Positions 16,726-25,327 of a stretch of 64,000 nt of DNA are shown here, in pieces. This DNA is from Candidatus Sumerlaeaceae bacterium (GTDB lineage Bacteria; Sumerlaeota; Sumerlaeia; Sumerlaeales; Sumerlaeaceae). The stretch lies in the NCBI GenBank assembly GCA_026418615.1, contig JAOAAY010000015.1, positions 1-64,000 of the forward strand, read 5' to 3'. Every line of letters begins with the position of its first letter. The first letter of the stretch is position 1. The notes under the pieces are model-generated. The model saw nothing but the letters and a program-made list of their open reading frames with translations, ran no database searches and had not been told where the DNA came from. Position numbers and translations under genes: made by a program.

Positions 16726-18279
16726 TCAGGGGGCGGTAACGGTTACCGTCAGTGTTGTGACCTCGGCCCCGAGAGCGCTGAGCGGGCCTACCCCATCGGC
16801 CTCCAAGCCGATCTCCATCTCGTAGACCCCGGCGTCTGGCGGGGGAGTGATGGTAAGCGTTTGCGAAGTGCTTTCGCCCGGCAGGATATCGTGCGGCAAA
16901 CGCGAGATGGCCGTCGGCGCTGTCGTCGCCCCCTGTGTCCGCCAATGGCCTGCAATGAAAACCCCGCCGTATTTGACATCGGTTCGGGAGCCAAATCGTT
17001 TAATGGTATCGCTGCGAAGCCATTTGGTGTTGCCCGTATTGGTGGCGATGACACCGACCTGTGCCGTGCCGGTCGTCTGGACTTGCACTTGGGACGGGTT
17101 GAGAGCCCAGGCGGCATGAGGCTTGTCCGGGGCGGTGGTATCGTACCGGGCGAGGCGGACAATGCGATTGAACTCGTCGCCCGAGATGACGCCGGCGTTG
17201 CGCAACAGTCCGATGACAAGCCGGGCCACATGGTTGTGACCCGGACCGGCCAGATGGATGCCGTCCGGGTCAAACAGGAACTGCTTGTTGCGACGGTCAA
17301 ATTCCTCCTCGACATCCAGCAAAAGGGTTTGCGTGTCCGCAGCCACGCGACGGATGATGCGATTGTACTCGTCGTGGCGGCGGGTGACGGCCTCGCCTGC
17401 GTCGGCAAAAGCCTCCTGTTCGAGATGGGCGAGGCTATCGGAGGTCAGATGAGCCGGCTGGGTCATGAGTACCGCTGTAGCGCCCGAGTCGCGCACTGCC
17501 GTGACAAGAGCGATGAGGTTCCGCTCGTATTGTCGGGGGCCGACGCGCATCTGGGCCGTTGTCGGCTCATCCTCGGCGACGACTGCGTCGCGCGGCGCAC
17601 TCAAGTATTGATATAAACGCATTCGGTGGAACATGCGGTGCATGAGGGCCGAAACCGCACTGCGGGCGCCGAGTTCCTTATCGGGAAGATTTAAGGCCGG
17701 AAAGCGGTCGTTCCACCCGTAGCAGATGAGCACGATGTGGGGCTTCAGGCGTCTCAGGTGGCGGAACCATCTCAGGCCCTGCTCGGTCGTATATCCGGGC
17801 ACGGAAGCATTGATGACCTCAATTCGACCCTTGATCGAGGCATTGACAAGTTTTTCTGTGATTTCCGGCCAAGTTCGGCAGAGTAATGCAGGCGTCGAGT
17901 CGCCCAGCGTCAGCAGACGCGTGGTTCCTGAGGCGGGACGGTCCAGTGTCTCCGGCCCGAGTAATCCCTTGGTGTTGACCGGGATGCCGCCGATGTTTCC
18001 GGCGGGCTCAAGTCGCCACAGCAAGTAGCGGTCGGGCACAACGCTGTCGGTCTCAAGCCGGCTGTTGAGCGCCGCGGCGGCTGCCGCGTTGGTTGTCGCC
18101 TGAACGGACATTGGGATCTGTGGCCTCTGGAAGCCGGAGGCCCTTAGAATGATTTCGGCGATGAGGCAGGGGACAAGCATCAGCAGGATCGCGACGCTGA
18201 TGCGGCGCGTCCAAATCTGTGCGCGGGTGCGGCGCCGGCCGAACATTTCCCTTTCGATGCGGGCTACAAACTCGCTCAT
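16726..18279 (-). CDS. Membrane-anchored SGNH/GDSL hydrolase with C-terminal Ig-like domain
   Basis: A 517-residue protein with a single N-terminal membrane anchor (about 24-46). The SGNH fold follows: G-D-S at 126-128, the oxyanion asparagine in Y-G-W-N-D near 196, and the catalytic D-x-x-H in D-G-I-H-L-A-G near 325. A C-terminal beta-sandwich of about 100 residues ends the protein and resembles the domains found after glycan-active enzymes. Homologous architectures act on O-acetyl groups of surface or extracellular polysaccharides. The gene is divergent from the membrane protein at 18394, and a shared surface-glycan function is possible but not shown. Confidence 0.82.
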   Translation of the reverse strand: MSEFVARIEREMFGRRRTRAQIWTRRISVAILLMLVPCLIAEIILRASGFQRPQIPMSVQATTNAAAAAALNSRLETDSVVPDRYLLWRLEPAGNIGGIPVNTKGLLGPETLDRPASGTTRLLTLGDSTPALLCRTWPEITEKLVNASIKGRIEVINASVPGYTTEQGLRWFRHLRRLKPHIVLICYGWNDRFPALNLPDKELGARSAVSALMHRMFHRMRLYQYLSAPRDAVVAEDEPTTAQMRVGPRQYERNLIALVTAVRDSGATAVLMTQPAHLTSDSLAHLEQEAFADAGEAVTRRHDEYNRIIRRVAADTQTLLLDVEEEFDRRNKQFLFDPDGIHLAGPGHNHVARLVIGLLRNAGVISGDEFNRIVRLARYDTTAPDKPHAAWALNPSQVQVQTTGTAQVGVIATNTGNTKWLRSDTIKRFGSRTDVKYGGVFIAGHWRTQGATTAPTAISRLPHDILPGESTSQTLTITPPPDAGVYEMEIGLEADGVGPLSALGAEVTTLTVTVTAP

Positions 18280-18393
18280 CAGTCATGGTTGTCCGGAAGG
18301 AGTCCGAGCGATGCAAGCCAAACGGCCGCGCCATCGTCAGGGCATCTGCAATTGCCTTGCCGCGGCCATGCGCAACGCTTCATGCAAAGGCCC

Positions 18394-20103
18394 ATGATCG
18401 CGGCAACTGATCATAAGACAGGCGGGACGGCTGACGCTTCGCCGGTTCTGGCCGCGGTGCTTGTGGTGATCGTGGCGCTCGCAGCGTTTAGTTTCGCGTT
18501 TACACCTCTGCGATCCAGTCAGGATGAATGGTGGCACCTGAAGGCCGGGCGCTGGATCGTCGAAAACAGGCGCTTGCCGGTTTTCGACATATTTACCTAC
18601 ACAGGTGAGAATACGCCTTGGCATAACCATGAATGGCTTTCACAAGTCATCCTGTATGGAGTTTATGCGGCCGGCGAGGATCGTGCAATCGGTGGAGTTC
18701 GGGCGCTGGTGCTGTTTAAGGCCGTGATCGTTGCCGCAACATTCGCATTTCTGACTTTCGCTGCCTTCAGGCGCAGTGGTTCGTGGACCGCGGCGGCTCT
18801 GGTGGGGCTTGTGGCCGCCGAGATTTCGCGACGCACCATCTACCCCCGCCCGCCGATCTTTTCGTATCTGCTCTTTGCCGTGTTTCTGTTTGCTCTTGCC
18901 GAGTGGAAGTCCGGCCGGCTCCGGGGACGGTGGCTGTGGCTGCTTGTGCCGCTGATGGTGCTTTGGGCCAATCTCCACGGTATGTGTCTGCTCGGCATTG
19001 TGGCGGCCGCAGGATTTGCCGGCGGGGAAGTGTTGGAGGGGGTAACGAAATGGCTCGGCGGCCGCCGCAACGGCGGGGATGGTCCGGAACGGATCCGGTG
19101 CGTGGCGATGCGTCCGGTAGCGCTGCTGGGAGGGTTGACGGCTGCGCTCGTGGTGGGAGCCATGGCCAGCCCGTCCGGCTGGGAAATCTTTTTCCTTGGA
19201 GGGAAGTTCAAAAACGACCCCATTCTGAAGCAGGTTATCGCCGAAATGCTGCCGACGCCCTTTTTCTTGCGTCAGGTGCCGCTGGACGACGGCAGCAGCC
19301 GGCTGGTTTTCGTTCCGGGATACGCGGCGTTCTGGGTCGCCCTTGCGGCTTTTGGCCTGCTGTTAGCCTGCAACCGGGGGCGGCTGCCGTGGGGGGCGGA
19401 TTATCTCCTGTCGGGCTTTTTTGCGTGGCAAGCCGTGATGCATTGGCGGCTGCTGCCGCTGTTCGCCATCGCGGCCGCGGGGCCGCTGGCGTGGCTGCTG
19501 AGCCGTTCGCACCGTCCGGGAGCCCGGCTGAGTCAGGCGGCCGCCGTCCCAGTCTTGGCTGCGCTGTTTGTATTTGCGGTGGGCGAACCGCCACCTCAAA
19601 CCTTTTTCCGGCGCAATATGCAAGTGCTTCGGGGCGAGGTTATGGACCCGGTCAGTTATCCGGAGCCGCTGATGAAGTTCATCATCCGGGCAAACCTGCC
19701 CGGGCGGATGTTTAGCGAAATCAATTATTGTGGATATGCCATCTGGTGGCTCAGCCCGGAACACCACAAACTGTTTACTGACAACCGTTTTGATGTCTGG
19801 GGAAGCCGCTATTTTGTCGAACACGAGGTTGTTCGCAACGGCGTGGACGCCCACTCCTCGGTGCTGGGTCGAGGGTGGAGCGACATTTTGGATGAGTATG
19901 GCGTCAACTTTATCGTGTTGAGCCGCGACGCGCCTCTGAACGAGCGTTTGACGCCCGGCTCCGGCTGGCTGCGCGTGGCTTCGTATCCCCCTGAAGGCGA
20001 GGACAGGCAGCCGTGGTACCATGTTTATCTTCGCGATGTTCCCGAGTTTGCCGATACAGCCGTACGCGCGCGCCACTTGGCCGAGACGGGCATGATGCCG
20101 TGA
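18394..20103 (+). CDS. Polytopic membrane protein, possibly a GT-C-like glycosyltransferase
   Basis: A 569-residue protein with about ten to twelve membrane spans. After the first span a loop carries D-E-W-W-H-L and, further on, W-H-N-H-E-W-L-S-Q, an acidic and aromatic pattern seen at the start of GT-C and related dolichol-phosphate-sugar-type transferases, and also in uncharacterised membrane proteins. The final 130 residues are soluble, with R-F-D-V-W-G and W-Y-H-V-Y segments. I do not claim a specific activity. The start is uncertain: ATG at 18394 (with CAAAGG just upstream) and ATG at 18382 are candidates; a TTG at 18289 would overlap the divergent promoter region. Confidence 0.6.
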   Translation: MIAATDHKTGGTADASPVLAAVLVVIVALAAFSFAFTPLRSSQDEWWHLKAGRWIVENRRLPVFDIFTYTGENTPWHNHEWLSQVILYGVYAAGEDRAIGGVRALVLFKAVIVAATFAFLTFAAFRRSGSWTAAALVGLVAAEISRRTIYPRPPIFSYLLFAVFLFALAEWKSGRLRGRWLWLLVPLMVLWANLHGMCLLGIVAAAGFAGGEVLEGVTKWLGGRRNGGDGPERIRCVAMRPVALLGGLTAALVVGAMASPSGWEIFFLGGKFKNDPILKQVIAEMLPTPFFLRQVPLDDGSSRLVFVPGYAAFWVALAAFGLLLACNRGRLPWGADYLLSGFFAWQAVMHWRLLPLFAIAAAGPLAWLLSRSHRPGARLSQAAAVPVLAALFVFAVGEPPPQTFFRRNMQVLRGEVMDPVSYPEPLMKFIIRANLPGRMFSEINYCGYAIWWLSPEHHKLFTDNRFDVWGSRYFVEHEVVRNGVDAHSSVLGRGWSDILDEYGVNFIVLSRDAPLNERLTPGSGWLRVASYPPEGEDRQPWYHVYLRDVPEFADTAVRARHLAETGMMP

Positions 20104-20172
20104 ATACTTCCGCATGACGGCTTGACACTTGGCGTGCGTGCCGTGCCGTTGAAGGAGAGGAATTGAAAGACC

Positions 20173-21444
20173 GTGGCGGAAATCCAACTCAACAAACCCC
20201 TCTACAAGGAAGACCGGCCTTCACAGTCTGCGGGCGGCCCGGCGCCATCGGCGCGCGTGCGGGGGCCACGGGCCGGAATGCTGGCGCGCACCGCCGCGGT
20301 GGCGCTCGATCTCCTGGCGCTGCACGCCGTGCTCATGGCGGCCGTGACCTTTCTGCCCCAGCAGACAGTCCGGCTCGGGTACGGCGGCGCGTGGGTGGGG
20401 CTTGCGGTCGCGTGGGTTTATCTGACCGTGTGCGGCAGTGCGATTTGCGGCGGCCGCACGCTGGGCAAAGCGCTTCTTCGCCTGCGCATTTCCGATGTCG
20501 CCGGTCCGGATCTGCCGGCTGGCCGCGCCGCCTTCCGGGCGGCCCTGTTTCTCTGGCCGCTGGCCGTGTACAATGTTCTCAATGAAATATCCGAACGATC
20601 CGACGCGCCGGATAATCTCGGGCTTTTACCGGGAGTTTGGCTCCTTGGGCTTGCCCTGACCATTGGTTGGTTATCCGGAAACCTATTTTACGCCATGGCT
20701 GATGCTCATGGCCGGACCTTCTATGACCGCCTGTCCGGCTCGATCGTCACGACGGTGGATGCCGACCTGGAGGAGATTCAAGTGTTTGTCAGGTCTGCTC
20801 GCGAGGATGCCGATGCGGCACGCGTGAGGCGGTCCACCATGCTGCTTGCAGCCACACTGGCCGGTTTACTGGCGGTGACCTGCTGGCAGTTATGGCGCGG
20901 GGTGCAATCCATCGAGGCTCTGCCTCAGGATCAGCGTGAGGCGCTCGTGGAGTATCGGCGGGCGGTGTATCGCGACGGTTTCCGGTTCAGCCTTGCCGGA
21001 CCCTTGACAGCCGCGTCGTCAGGCACCGAGGCGGGACAGACGACGGGCACTGCCTCGGCGGATGCGGGGACCTCCGTGGCCAACTATCAATTGCTGCGCC
21101 GAGGCGTCATTGATGTTGATGATCTGCGGTCGGATCCGGCCGTGCGTGCGATGCCTGCGCGACTTGGTGAATTGGCGCGCCAGGAATTGGCGCGTGCGCG
21201 TGCCGCCGGAAAGGCCGCAGGCTTCATCCCGCCTAAAGTGCGGTTTCGGGTGAGTTTCGCCGAACTGTCCCATTTGCTTTTTGCGTGGAGTGCGGTAGAG
21301 GTTTTTTCTGTCTCAGCGGAGACGAGTCTCGAGGACACCCAAACCACAGGGGGCGCTGGGGGAACTACGCGCACCGAAACCTTGCAAGTGGGCGATGGTT
21401 CGTCCTCCGGCGCTCTGCAGGCGGAGGCCTCAGTGTCGCAGTAA
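20173..21444 (+). CDS. RDD-family membrane protein
   Basis: A 423-residue protein. An RDD domain at about 35-200 shows the R-x-x-A-x-x-x-D start (R-T-A-A-V-A-L-D) and G-K-A-L-L-R-L-R-I motif with three to four spans. A further hydrophobic segment near 220 precedes a soluble part of about 180 residues without a recognised fold, ending in a Thr/Gly-rich tail. RDD proteins are usually of unknown function; some are sodium/proton antiporters. The GTG start at 20173 follows GGAGAGGAA. The stop overlaps the stop of the convergent propeller lipoprotein gene by 15 bp. Confidence 0.75.
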   Translation: MAEIQLNKPLYKEDRPSQSAGGPAPSARVRGPRAGMLARTAAVALDLLALHAVLMAAVTFLPQQTVRLGYGGAWVGLAVAWVYLTVCGSAICGGRTLGKALLRLRISDVAGPDLPAGRAAFRAALFLWPLAVYNVLNEISERSDAPDNLGLLPGVWLLGLALTIGWLSGNLFYAMADAHGRTFYDRLSGSIVTTVDADLEEIQVFVRSAREDADAARVRRSTMLLAATLAGLLAVTCWQLWRGVQSIEALPQDQREALVEYRRAVYRDGFRFSLAGPLTAASSGTEAGQTTGTASADAGTSVANYQLLRRGVIDVDDLRSDPAVRAMPARLGELARQELARARAAGKAAGFIPPKVRFRVSFAELSHLLFAWSAVEVFSVSAETSLEDTQTTGGAGGTTRTETLQVGDGSSSGALQAEASVSQ

Positions 21445-22644
21445 TTCACGGCTCATGCCGGGCCGTGCCGGCTCGATGACCCGCACCCCTGCGTTCCATG
21501 CGGCCACATAGAGCAGTCCGTCGCGCTCGGCGACGGACATGACATCGTCGGGCGCGCGCCACTCTGCGATGAGCACCGGCAGGCTCGGATTGGAGCAATC
21601 GTACCACTCGACGCCGGCACTGTCATTGGCCAGCACGAGGAGCCTGCCGAGAGGCAGGACATTTCGCACGCGATCCGTGGAGCGAACGACCTGCGAGAGC
21701 AGTTCCACCGATTGGCTCGTCAGAATTTCGTCGGCGGCGTTGGCGGGAGTCAGGATGCGAAAGATGCGGGTGCCGTAGTTGCGGTAAGCCGCGAATAGAA
21801 GATCGTTCTGAAGCGCCAATGCGTCACAAAATCCGGGCAGCAAAACCCTGAACAACAACACCGGCGCAGCAGGATCCGCCACATCCACGATTTTCATGCC
21901 TCCATCCTTATTGTCCGCGACGATGGCATGGCGTCCGCGTACCGCCACCTGACGCGTGAAATCTGCGTTATGGAGAAAGCGGGCCGTCAGGGATGGTGCG
22001 GTCAGGTCGGTTATTTCGACGATGGACAACCCCTCACCGCCTGAGGCCACTGCCGCGAAAGTTCGTCCGCCAGTGGTGAACGTCTCGAGGTGGCATAGCA
22101 TGCCGGGCAATCTCAGGCTGGCAACGCTTGTGATGTCGTCGGCGCCCTTGACGCGCCAGACAACAAGCCCCCGAAACCGGTCCGCAATGAGCAAAGTGTC
22201 TGGGGTGAGGGGGCAAATGTGTAGGGGTTGAATTTCGGATGGTCCAAAGTGCCTGACCATGCGCGGGTTGCGCGGTTGGCTCACATCCAAGGCGGTCATG
22301 CCCTCGAGATTCTGTGCCACGAAAGCGATGGTGCCAAGGAAAGCGATCTGACGGGCCGTTTTCATGGGCACTGCAGCCACCTCGCGAATCGCGGTCCCCG
22401 GCCCCGGCGGTTCAATGCGCGGGCGGCGCTCGCATCCGGTAATCAGCGCGACGAGGGCCAGCGCGATGCCCAACGCTGCGGGCCGCGGCCAGCGGTAAGG
22501 AGTTTCGCGTTTGACATGGTCAGCGGGCCCGTGACTGAGTCTCCTTTTGTGACGCCAAAGAATTCCATAGTGACGCCGCCCGAACCGAAACTGGTGCTGC
22601 TGCTGCTCAGTTGGTTGATTCCAGGTTACGGTTTTTACCGTCAC
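21430..22644 (-). CDS. LVIVD-type beta-propeller lipoprotein
   Basis: The mature part is a repeat protein with LVIVD-style blades: T-A-L-D-V-S-Q-P, S-I-V-E-I-T-D, M-K-I-V-D-V-A-D-P and V-E-W-Y-D-C-S at regular spacing, expected to form a beta-propeller on the outer face of a membrane. A lipobox I-T-G-C follows the hydrophobic core A-L-A-L-V-A-L, so the protein should be lipidated. The N-terminus is a problem: the only ATG in frame is at 22644, giving a 57-residue leader and overlapping the divergent gene at 22516 by about 130 bases. A TTG at 22473 would remove the basic residues expected before the core. The start may be non-canonical, or the annotated start correct. Function unknown. Confidence 0.65.
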   Translation of the reverse strand: MTVKTVTWNQPTEQQQHQFRFGRRHYGILWRHKRRLSHGPADHVKRETPYRWPRPAALGIALALVALITGCERRPRIEPPGPGTAIREVAAVPMKTARQIAFLGTIAFVAQNLEGMTALDVSQPRNPRMVRHFGPSEIQPLHICPLTPDTLLIADRFRGLVVWRVKGADDITSVASLRLPGMLCHLETFTTGGRTFAAVASGGEGLSIVEITDLTAPSLTARFLHNADFTRQVAVRGRHAIVADNKDGGMKIVDVADPAAPVLLFRVLLPGFCDALALQNDLLFAAYRNYGTRIFRILTPANAADEILTSQSVELLSQVVRSTDRVRNVLPLGRLLVLANDSAGVEWYDCSNPSLPVLIAEWRAPDDVMSVAERDGLLYVAAWNAGVRVIEPARPGMSRELLRH

Positions 22645-23025
22645 GGTTTGCGTATCCGGGGCTTGATATTATTTGTCCTCATTGAGTCCACATTTCTTGT
22701 TGGCGTGATGTTTCAAGGTGCGGTGCTGGTGCCGGAGTTCAACTACCGTGCCGAAGGGTTCAACCTCGTGGCCATCCTGACTTTTGTCACGCAGATGTTT
22801 AATGGTTTGGCAGCGTGCCTCAGCGCGGTGGCAGACTTGACGGGGGGAACGGTCAGGCTTCTGCCGGGAAATGAATTGAATCAGTGGTCGGATCTGGGCA
22901 CTTTTTACCTGCTTGTGTCGGGGGGGTTGAACTATTTTGCGCTCACCGGGACATACGATCACTTTTACGGGGTCAAGTCCCGGTCGGCTGCCACGATTGC
23001 CCCAACGGCGGATACAACCGGATGA
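22516..23025 (+). CDS. DUF6677-like small membrane protein
   Basis: A 169-residue protein with about four membrane spans. The W-L-I-P-G-Y-G-F-Y-R-H-G start, R-G-L-I-L-F-V segment and S-D-L-G-T-F-Y-L-L-V-S-G-x-L-N-Y pattern fit what I recall of DUF6677, found in PVC and candidate-phylum bacteria and of unknown role. An ATG at 22516 is chosen because the membrane domain begins shortly after; a longer frame to 22228 runs antisense through the lipoprotein gene. The stop overlaps the ATG of the next gene (ATGA at 23022-23025), so the two are translationally coupled. Confidence 0.7.
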   Translation: MVSGPVTESPFVTPKNSIVTPPEPKLVLLLLSWLIPGYGFYRHGLRIRGLILFVLIESTFLVGVMFQGAVLVPEFNYRAEGFNLVAILTFVTQMFNGLAACLSAVADLTGGTVRLLPGNELNQWSDLGTFYLLVSGGLNYFALTGTYDHFYGVKSRSAATIAPTADTTG

Positions 23026-23216
23026 GTTACGCAGTCGGAATCGCCTACGCTGTATCAATGGTGCTCCTAACCGTTGTGCTTTCAGTGGTTTACAGTATTT
23101 GCATGGAGGCGTTTGCGCCGCCGGGGCGCATCGTGCGCCAGAGTCTGCGCCGGGCTGGAAAATTGGCCGGGGTTCTCGCCGTTCTGGCCATTGTGGTTTA
23201 TCTGCTGAGCCGCTGA
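23022..23216 (+). CDS. Small two-span membrane protein coupled to DUF6677-like gene
   Basis: A 64-residue protein with two hydrophobic spans (about 5-27 and 47-62) separated by a basic loop that contains P-P-G-R-I-V-R-Q-S-L-R-R. The ATG at 23022 overlaps the upstream stop (ATGA). Such tight coupling and the small size suggest a partner subunit of the DUF6677-like protein. I do not recognise a named family. Confidence 0.65.
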   Translation: MSYAVGIAYAVSMVLLTVVLSVVYSICMEAFAPPGRIVRQSLRRAGKLAGVLAVLAIVVYLLSR

Positions 23217-23336
23217 TTGGGCTTTTTTTTGTTGTTGACAGGGGCGGGGTTGCGCAGGCTATTGCCGAGTCACAACATTGCGTGGCCTTAGGCCATTCAA
23301 TACACCACATTCCCCAAGAGGGAAGGAGGGATTGTA

Positions 23337-24005
23337 GTGAAGAAAGGTTTTACACTCATCGAACTTCTTATCGTGGTGGCGATCATTGCCATTCTGGCCG
23401 CCATCGCTGTGCCAAACTTCCTCGAGGCGCAGATTCGGTCCAAGGTTTCGCGCGCTCGTTCGGATATGCGGTCGCTTGCAACAGGCATCGAGTCGTACTA
23501 TGTTGACAACAACCAGTATCCGGCATCGGCGAAGACTGGCGGTTCCAGCCTGACTTGGAAGCCGGCTCAGCCCGCAGGCGTGGGCCCCTACAACCAGTAT
23601 GTGCAGGGTGCTCAGGCTTTCACGAGCGATGTTTGGTCGTTCTCTGCGCAGCAGGCTACCGTTCCGGGTGGCGCTGCTAAAATGGCCAGCATGACGACTC
23701 CGATCTCGTACATCACGAGTTATTTCGTGGATCCGTTCAAGGATACCCGTTCGGCAACGTTCTACTATTACAATGACACGAACGGCTGGATCCTGTGGAG
23801 TTGCGGTCCGGACGCTGACGAGGCCACTCGGTCGAATTTGGGTCTTGTCGCGGCCTCGAACGCAGTCGAGACGGTGTACCAGAGTGCTATTGCCCAGCCG
23901 AGCAACACCCTCATCGCCGGCCAAGGCAACACGAACCGTGCATTCACCTATGACCCGACCAATGGTACGGTCAGCCCGGGTGATGTCTGGCGCGTGAAGC
24001 AGTAA
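23337..24005 (+). CDS. Type II secretion/type IV pilus-like major pseudopilin
   Basis: A 222-residue prepilin. K-K-G-F-T-L-I-E-L-L opens the protein: cleavage by prepilin peptidase after G4 would leave an N-methylated F, with E9 conserved for assembly. The hydrophobic helix (about 5-25) is followed by P-N-F-L-E-A-Q and a globular head with Y-Y-V-D-N-N-Q-Y-P, a pattern common in GspG-like pilins of Sumerlaeota, Planctomycetota and Omnitrophota. The start is GTG at 23337 behind a strong AAGGAGGG. No assembly ATPase or secretin gene is nearby; they must lie elsewhere. A clear terminator follows, and the gene seems to be a stand-alone, probably abundant, transcript. Confidence 0.92.
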   Translation: MKKGFTLIELLIVVAIIAILAAIAVPNFLEAQIRSKVSRARSDMRSLATGIESYYVDNNQYPASAKTGGSSLTWKPAQPAGVGPYNQYVQGAQAFTSDVWSFSAQQATVPGGAAKMASMTTPISYITSYFVDPFKDTRSATFYYYNDTNGWILWSCGPDADEATRSNLGLVAASNAVETVYQSAIAQPSNTLIAGQGNTNRAFTYDPTNGTVSPGDVWRVKQ

Positions 24006-24031
24006 TCATTGCCCGTTCATAAGGCATCCTC

Positions 24032-24068
24032 ACCGGCAGCGGGTTACCCCGCTGCCGGTTTCTTTTTT
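24032..24068 (+). terminator. Rho-independent terminator after the pseudopilin
   Basis: A perfect 12-bp stem: ACCGGCAGCGGG at 24032-24043 pairs with CCCGCTGCCGGT at 24048-24059 across a four-base TTAC loop, followed by a T-rich run (TTCTTTTTT) at 24060-24068. It is 27 bases after the stop codon of the pseudopilin gene. It should end that transcript and separate it from the downstream GT4/glgC genes. Confidence 0.93.
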
Positions 24069-24151
24069 CGCTGCGGGTTTGCGTCCGGTCAAAGAACCCG
24101 GTTTTCGCTTTACAACACCTGCCCCCGCTCAAGAGTCCTCCCGGTACCCAA

Positions 24152-25306
24152 ATGAACCAGACCTTTCTGCAACATGAGGCCACGCGCAAAAGGCGCCGGT
24201 GGGGTTGTGCGTGCGGATGCGCAATCATTTTGCTGGTGCTCATTTTCGGCACCGTTGGCCTGTTTATCTATTTGTTGCGACCCTACGCTGAGAGGCCGCG
24301 TGATCAGTGGCTCGACCGTTCCACCGTGGCCTACGGTCTGGTGCGTCTCAATCCGGACGATGCTGGCGTGGCGGCCGTACTGAGACGCAGCATTCGCGCG
24401 ATCAACGATTGGTTGGCCAGCCAAACACCGGACAAACCTCCTCCCCCGCAGACCATAACCGACGATGCTGTCCGCATGATCCCCACCTTCCTGATTCACC
24501 AGAATGTGCATTTCTTCGTGAATCGCGACGACCGCACTGGCACCACGAGCGCGGTCATGGTGGCCCAATTGCGTAACGGGTTTGCCCACACCATGACCCG
24601 CATGTTTTTCCGGTCTGTCGCGTCGGGGGCGGATTCGCCGGGCGGGCAGTCCGGGCTTGCGGTTCAGCGCTCGCGCGGTGTGATCCTCATCAGCGCCGCA
24701 CGCCCCGCTGGCGAGCATGCCCTGACCTTGGCGTCCGCGGCGCGGGCCGTCCTGATTGGCACCGATCCCGAAGGTGTGCGCCGCGCGGTTGAGGCTTCCC
24801 TTGCCAACAAACCCGGGAGTGGAGTCTCGGATCGCCTCCGAGCGCAGTTGGATTTGCTTGACACGGATAAACCGCCACCCGGTGAGGACTTAACGGTCGT
24901 GGTCAGCAATGAGTCGGGAGCCTGTGGAGCATTGATGGACGCCCTTGCGAAGTGGCTCGAGCAACCCGATTTGCCCGGCGAGGTGGATCGGCTGTTGAAC
25001 GCTCAGAAGTTGAGCATGGCCGATATTACTGCTGCGCGGATCGGCATTGATCTGGCCTCCGCCGACACAGGGCGGCTTGAGTTTGCGCTTTACTGCTCGA
25101 CTGCGGATGTTTCCAAAAAGGTTGCGATCATCCTGCGTGAAGTGGCCGCACAAGTCTTGCCCGCACCTGCCGATGATGCGCCTATCAAGACAAAAACCGA
25201 TGTCAAACAGCGTGGGTCGGCCGCAATTCTCGTCATTGACCTCTCGGGAATCGAGCGCATGCTCGGTGGTCTTTTCGGTTCGGGGCCGTCCCGTCCGCGA
25301 TCCTGA
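24152..25306 (+). CDS. Single-span membrane protein, unknown function
   Basis: A 384-residue protein with a basic N-terminus (R-K-R-R-R-W), one membrane span (about 18-43) and a long outer domain of alpha/beta character. It is weakly reminiscent of DUF3352-like exported proteins, but the match is not convincing. The C-terminus is P/R/S-rich and ends near an amphipathic G-I-E-R-M-L-G-G-L-F segment. It lies 21 bp before the GT4 gene, so it is probably co-transcribed with GT4 and glgC. No catalytic motif seen. Confidence 0.6.
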   Translation: MNQTFLQHEATRKRRRWGCACGCAIILLVLIFGTVGLFIYLLRPYAERPRDQWLDRSTVAYGLVRLNPDDAGVAAVLRRSIRAINDWLASQTPDKPPPPQTITDDAVRMIPTFLIHQNVHFFVNRDDRTGTTSAVMVAQLRNGFAHTMTRMFFRSVASGADSPGGQSGLAVQRSRGVILISAARPAGEHALTLASAARAVLIGTDPEGVRRAVEASLANKPGSGVSDRLRAQLDLLDTDKPPPGEDLTVVVSNESGACGALMDALAKWLEQPDLPGEVDRLLNAQKLSMADITAARIGIDLASADTGRLEFALYCSTADVSKKVAIILREVAAQVLPAPADDAPIKTKTDVKQRGSAAILVIDLSGIERMLGGLFGSGPSRPRS

Positions 25307-25327
25307 AGCGACGCGCCCAGGAAAGTC

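Noticed and set aside
23199-23230. T-run after the small membrane protein as a terminator
   Set aside because: The only stem before it is four base pairs, too weak to call.
23235-23265. TTGACA with a TATTGC as a promoter for the pseudopilin
   Set aside because: Spacing is 19 bases and the -10 is poor; not enough to call a promoter, though the location is right.
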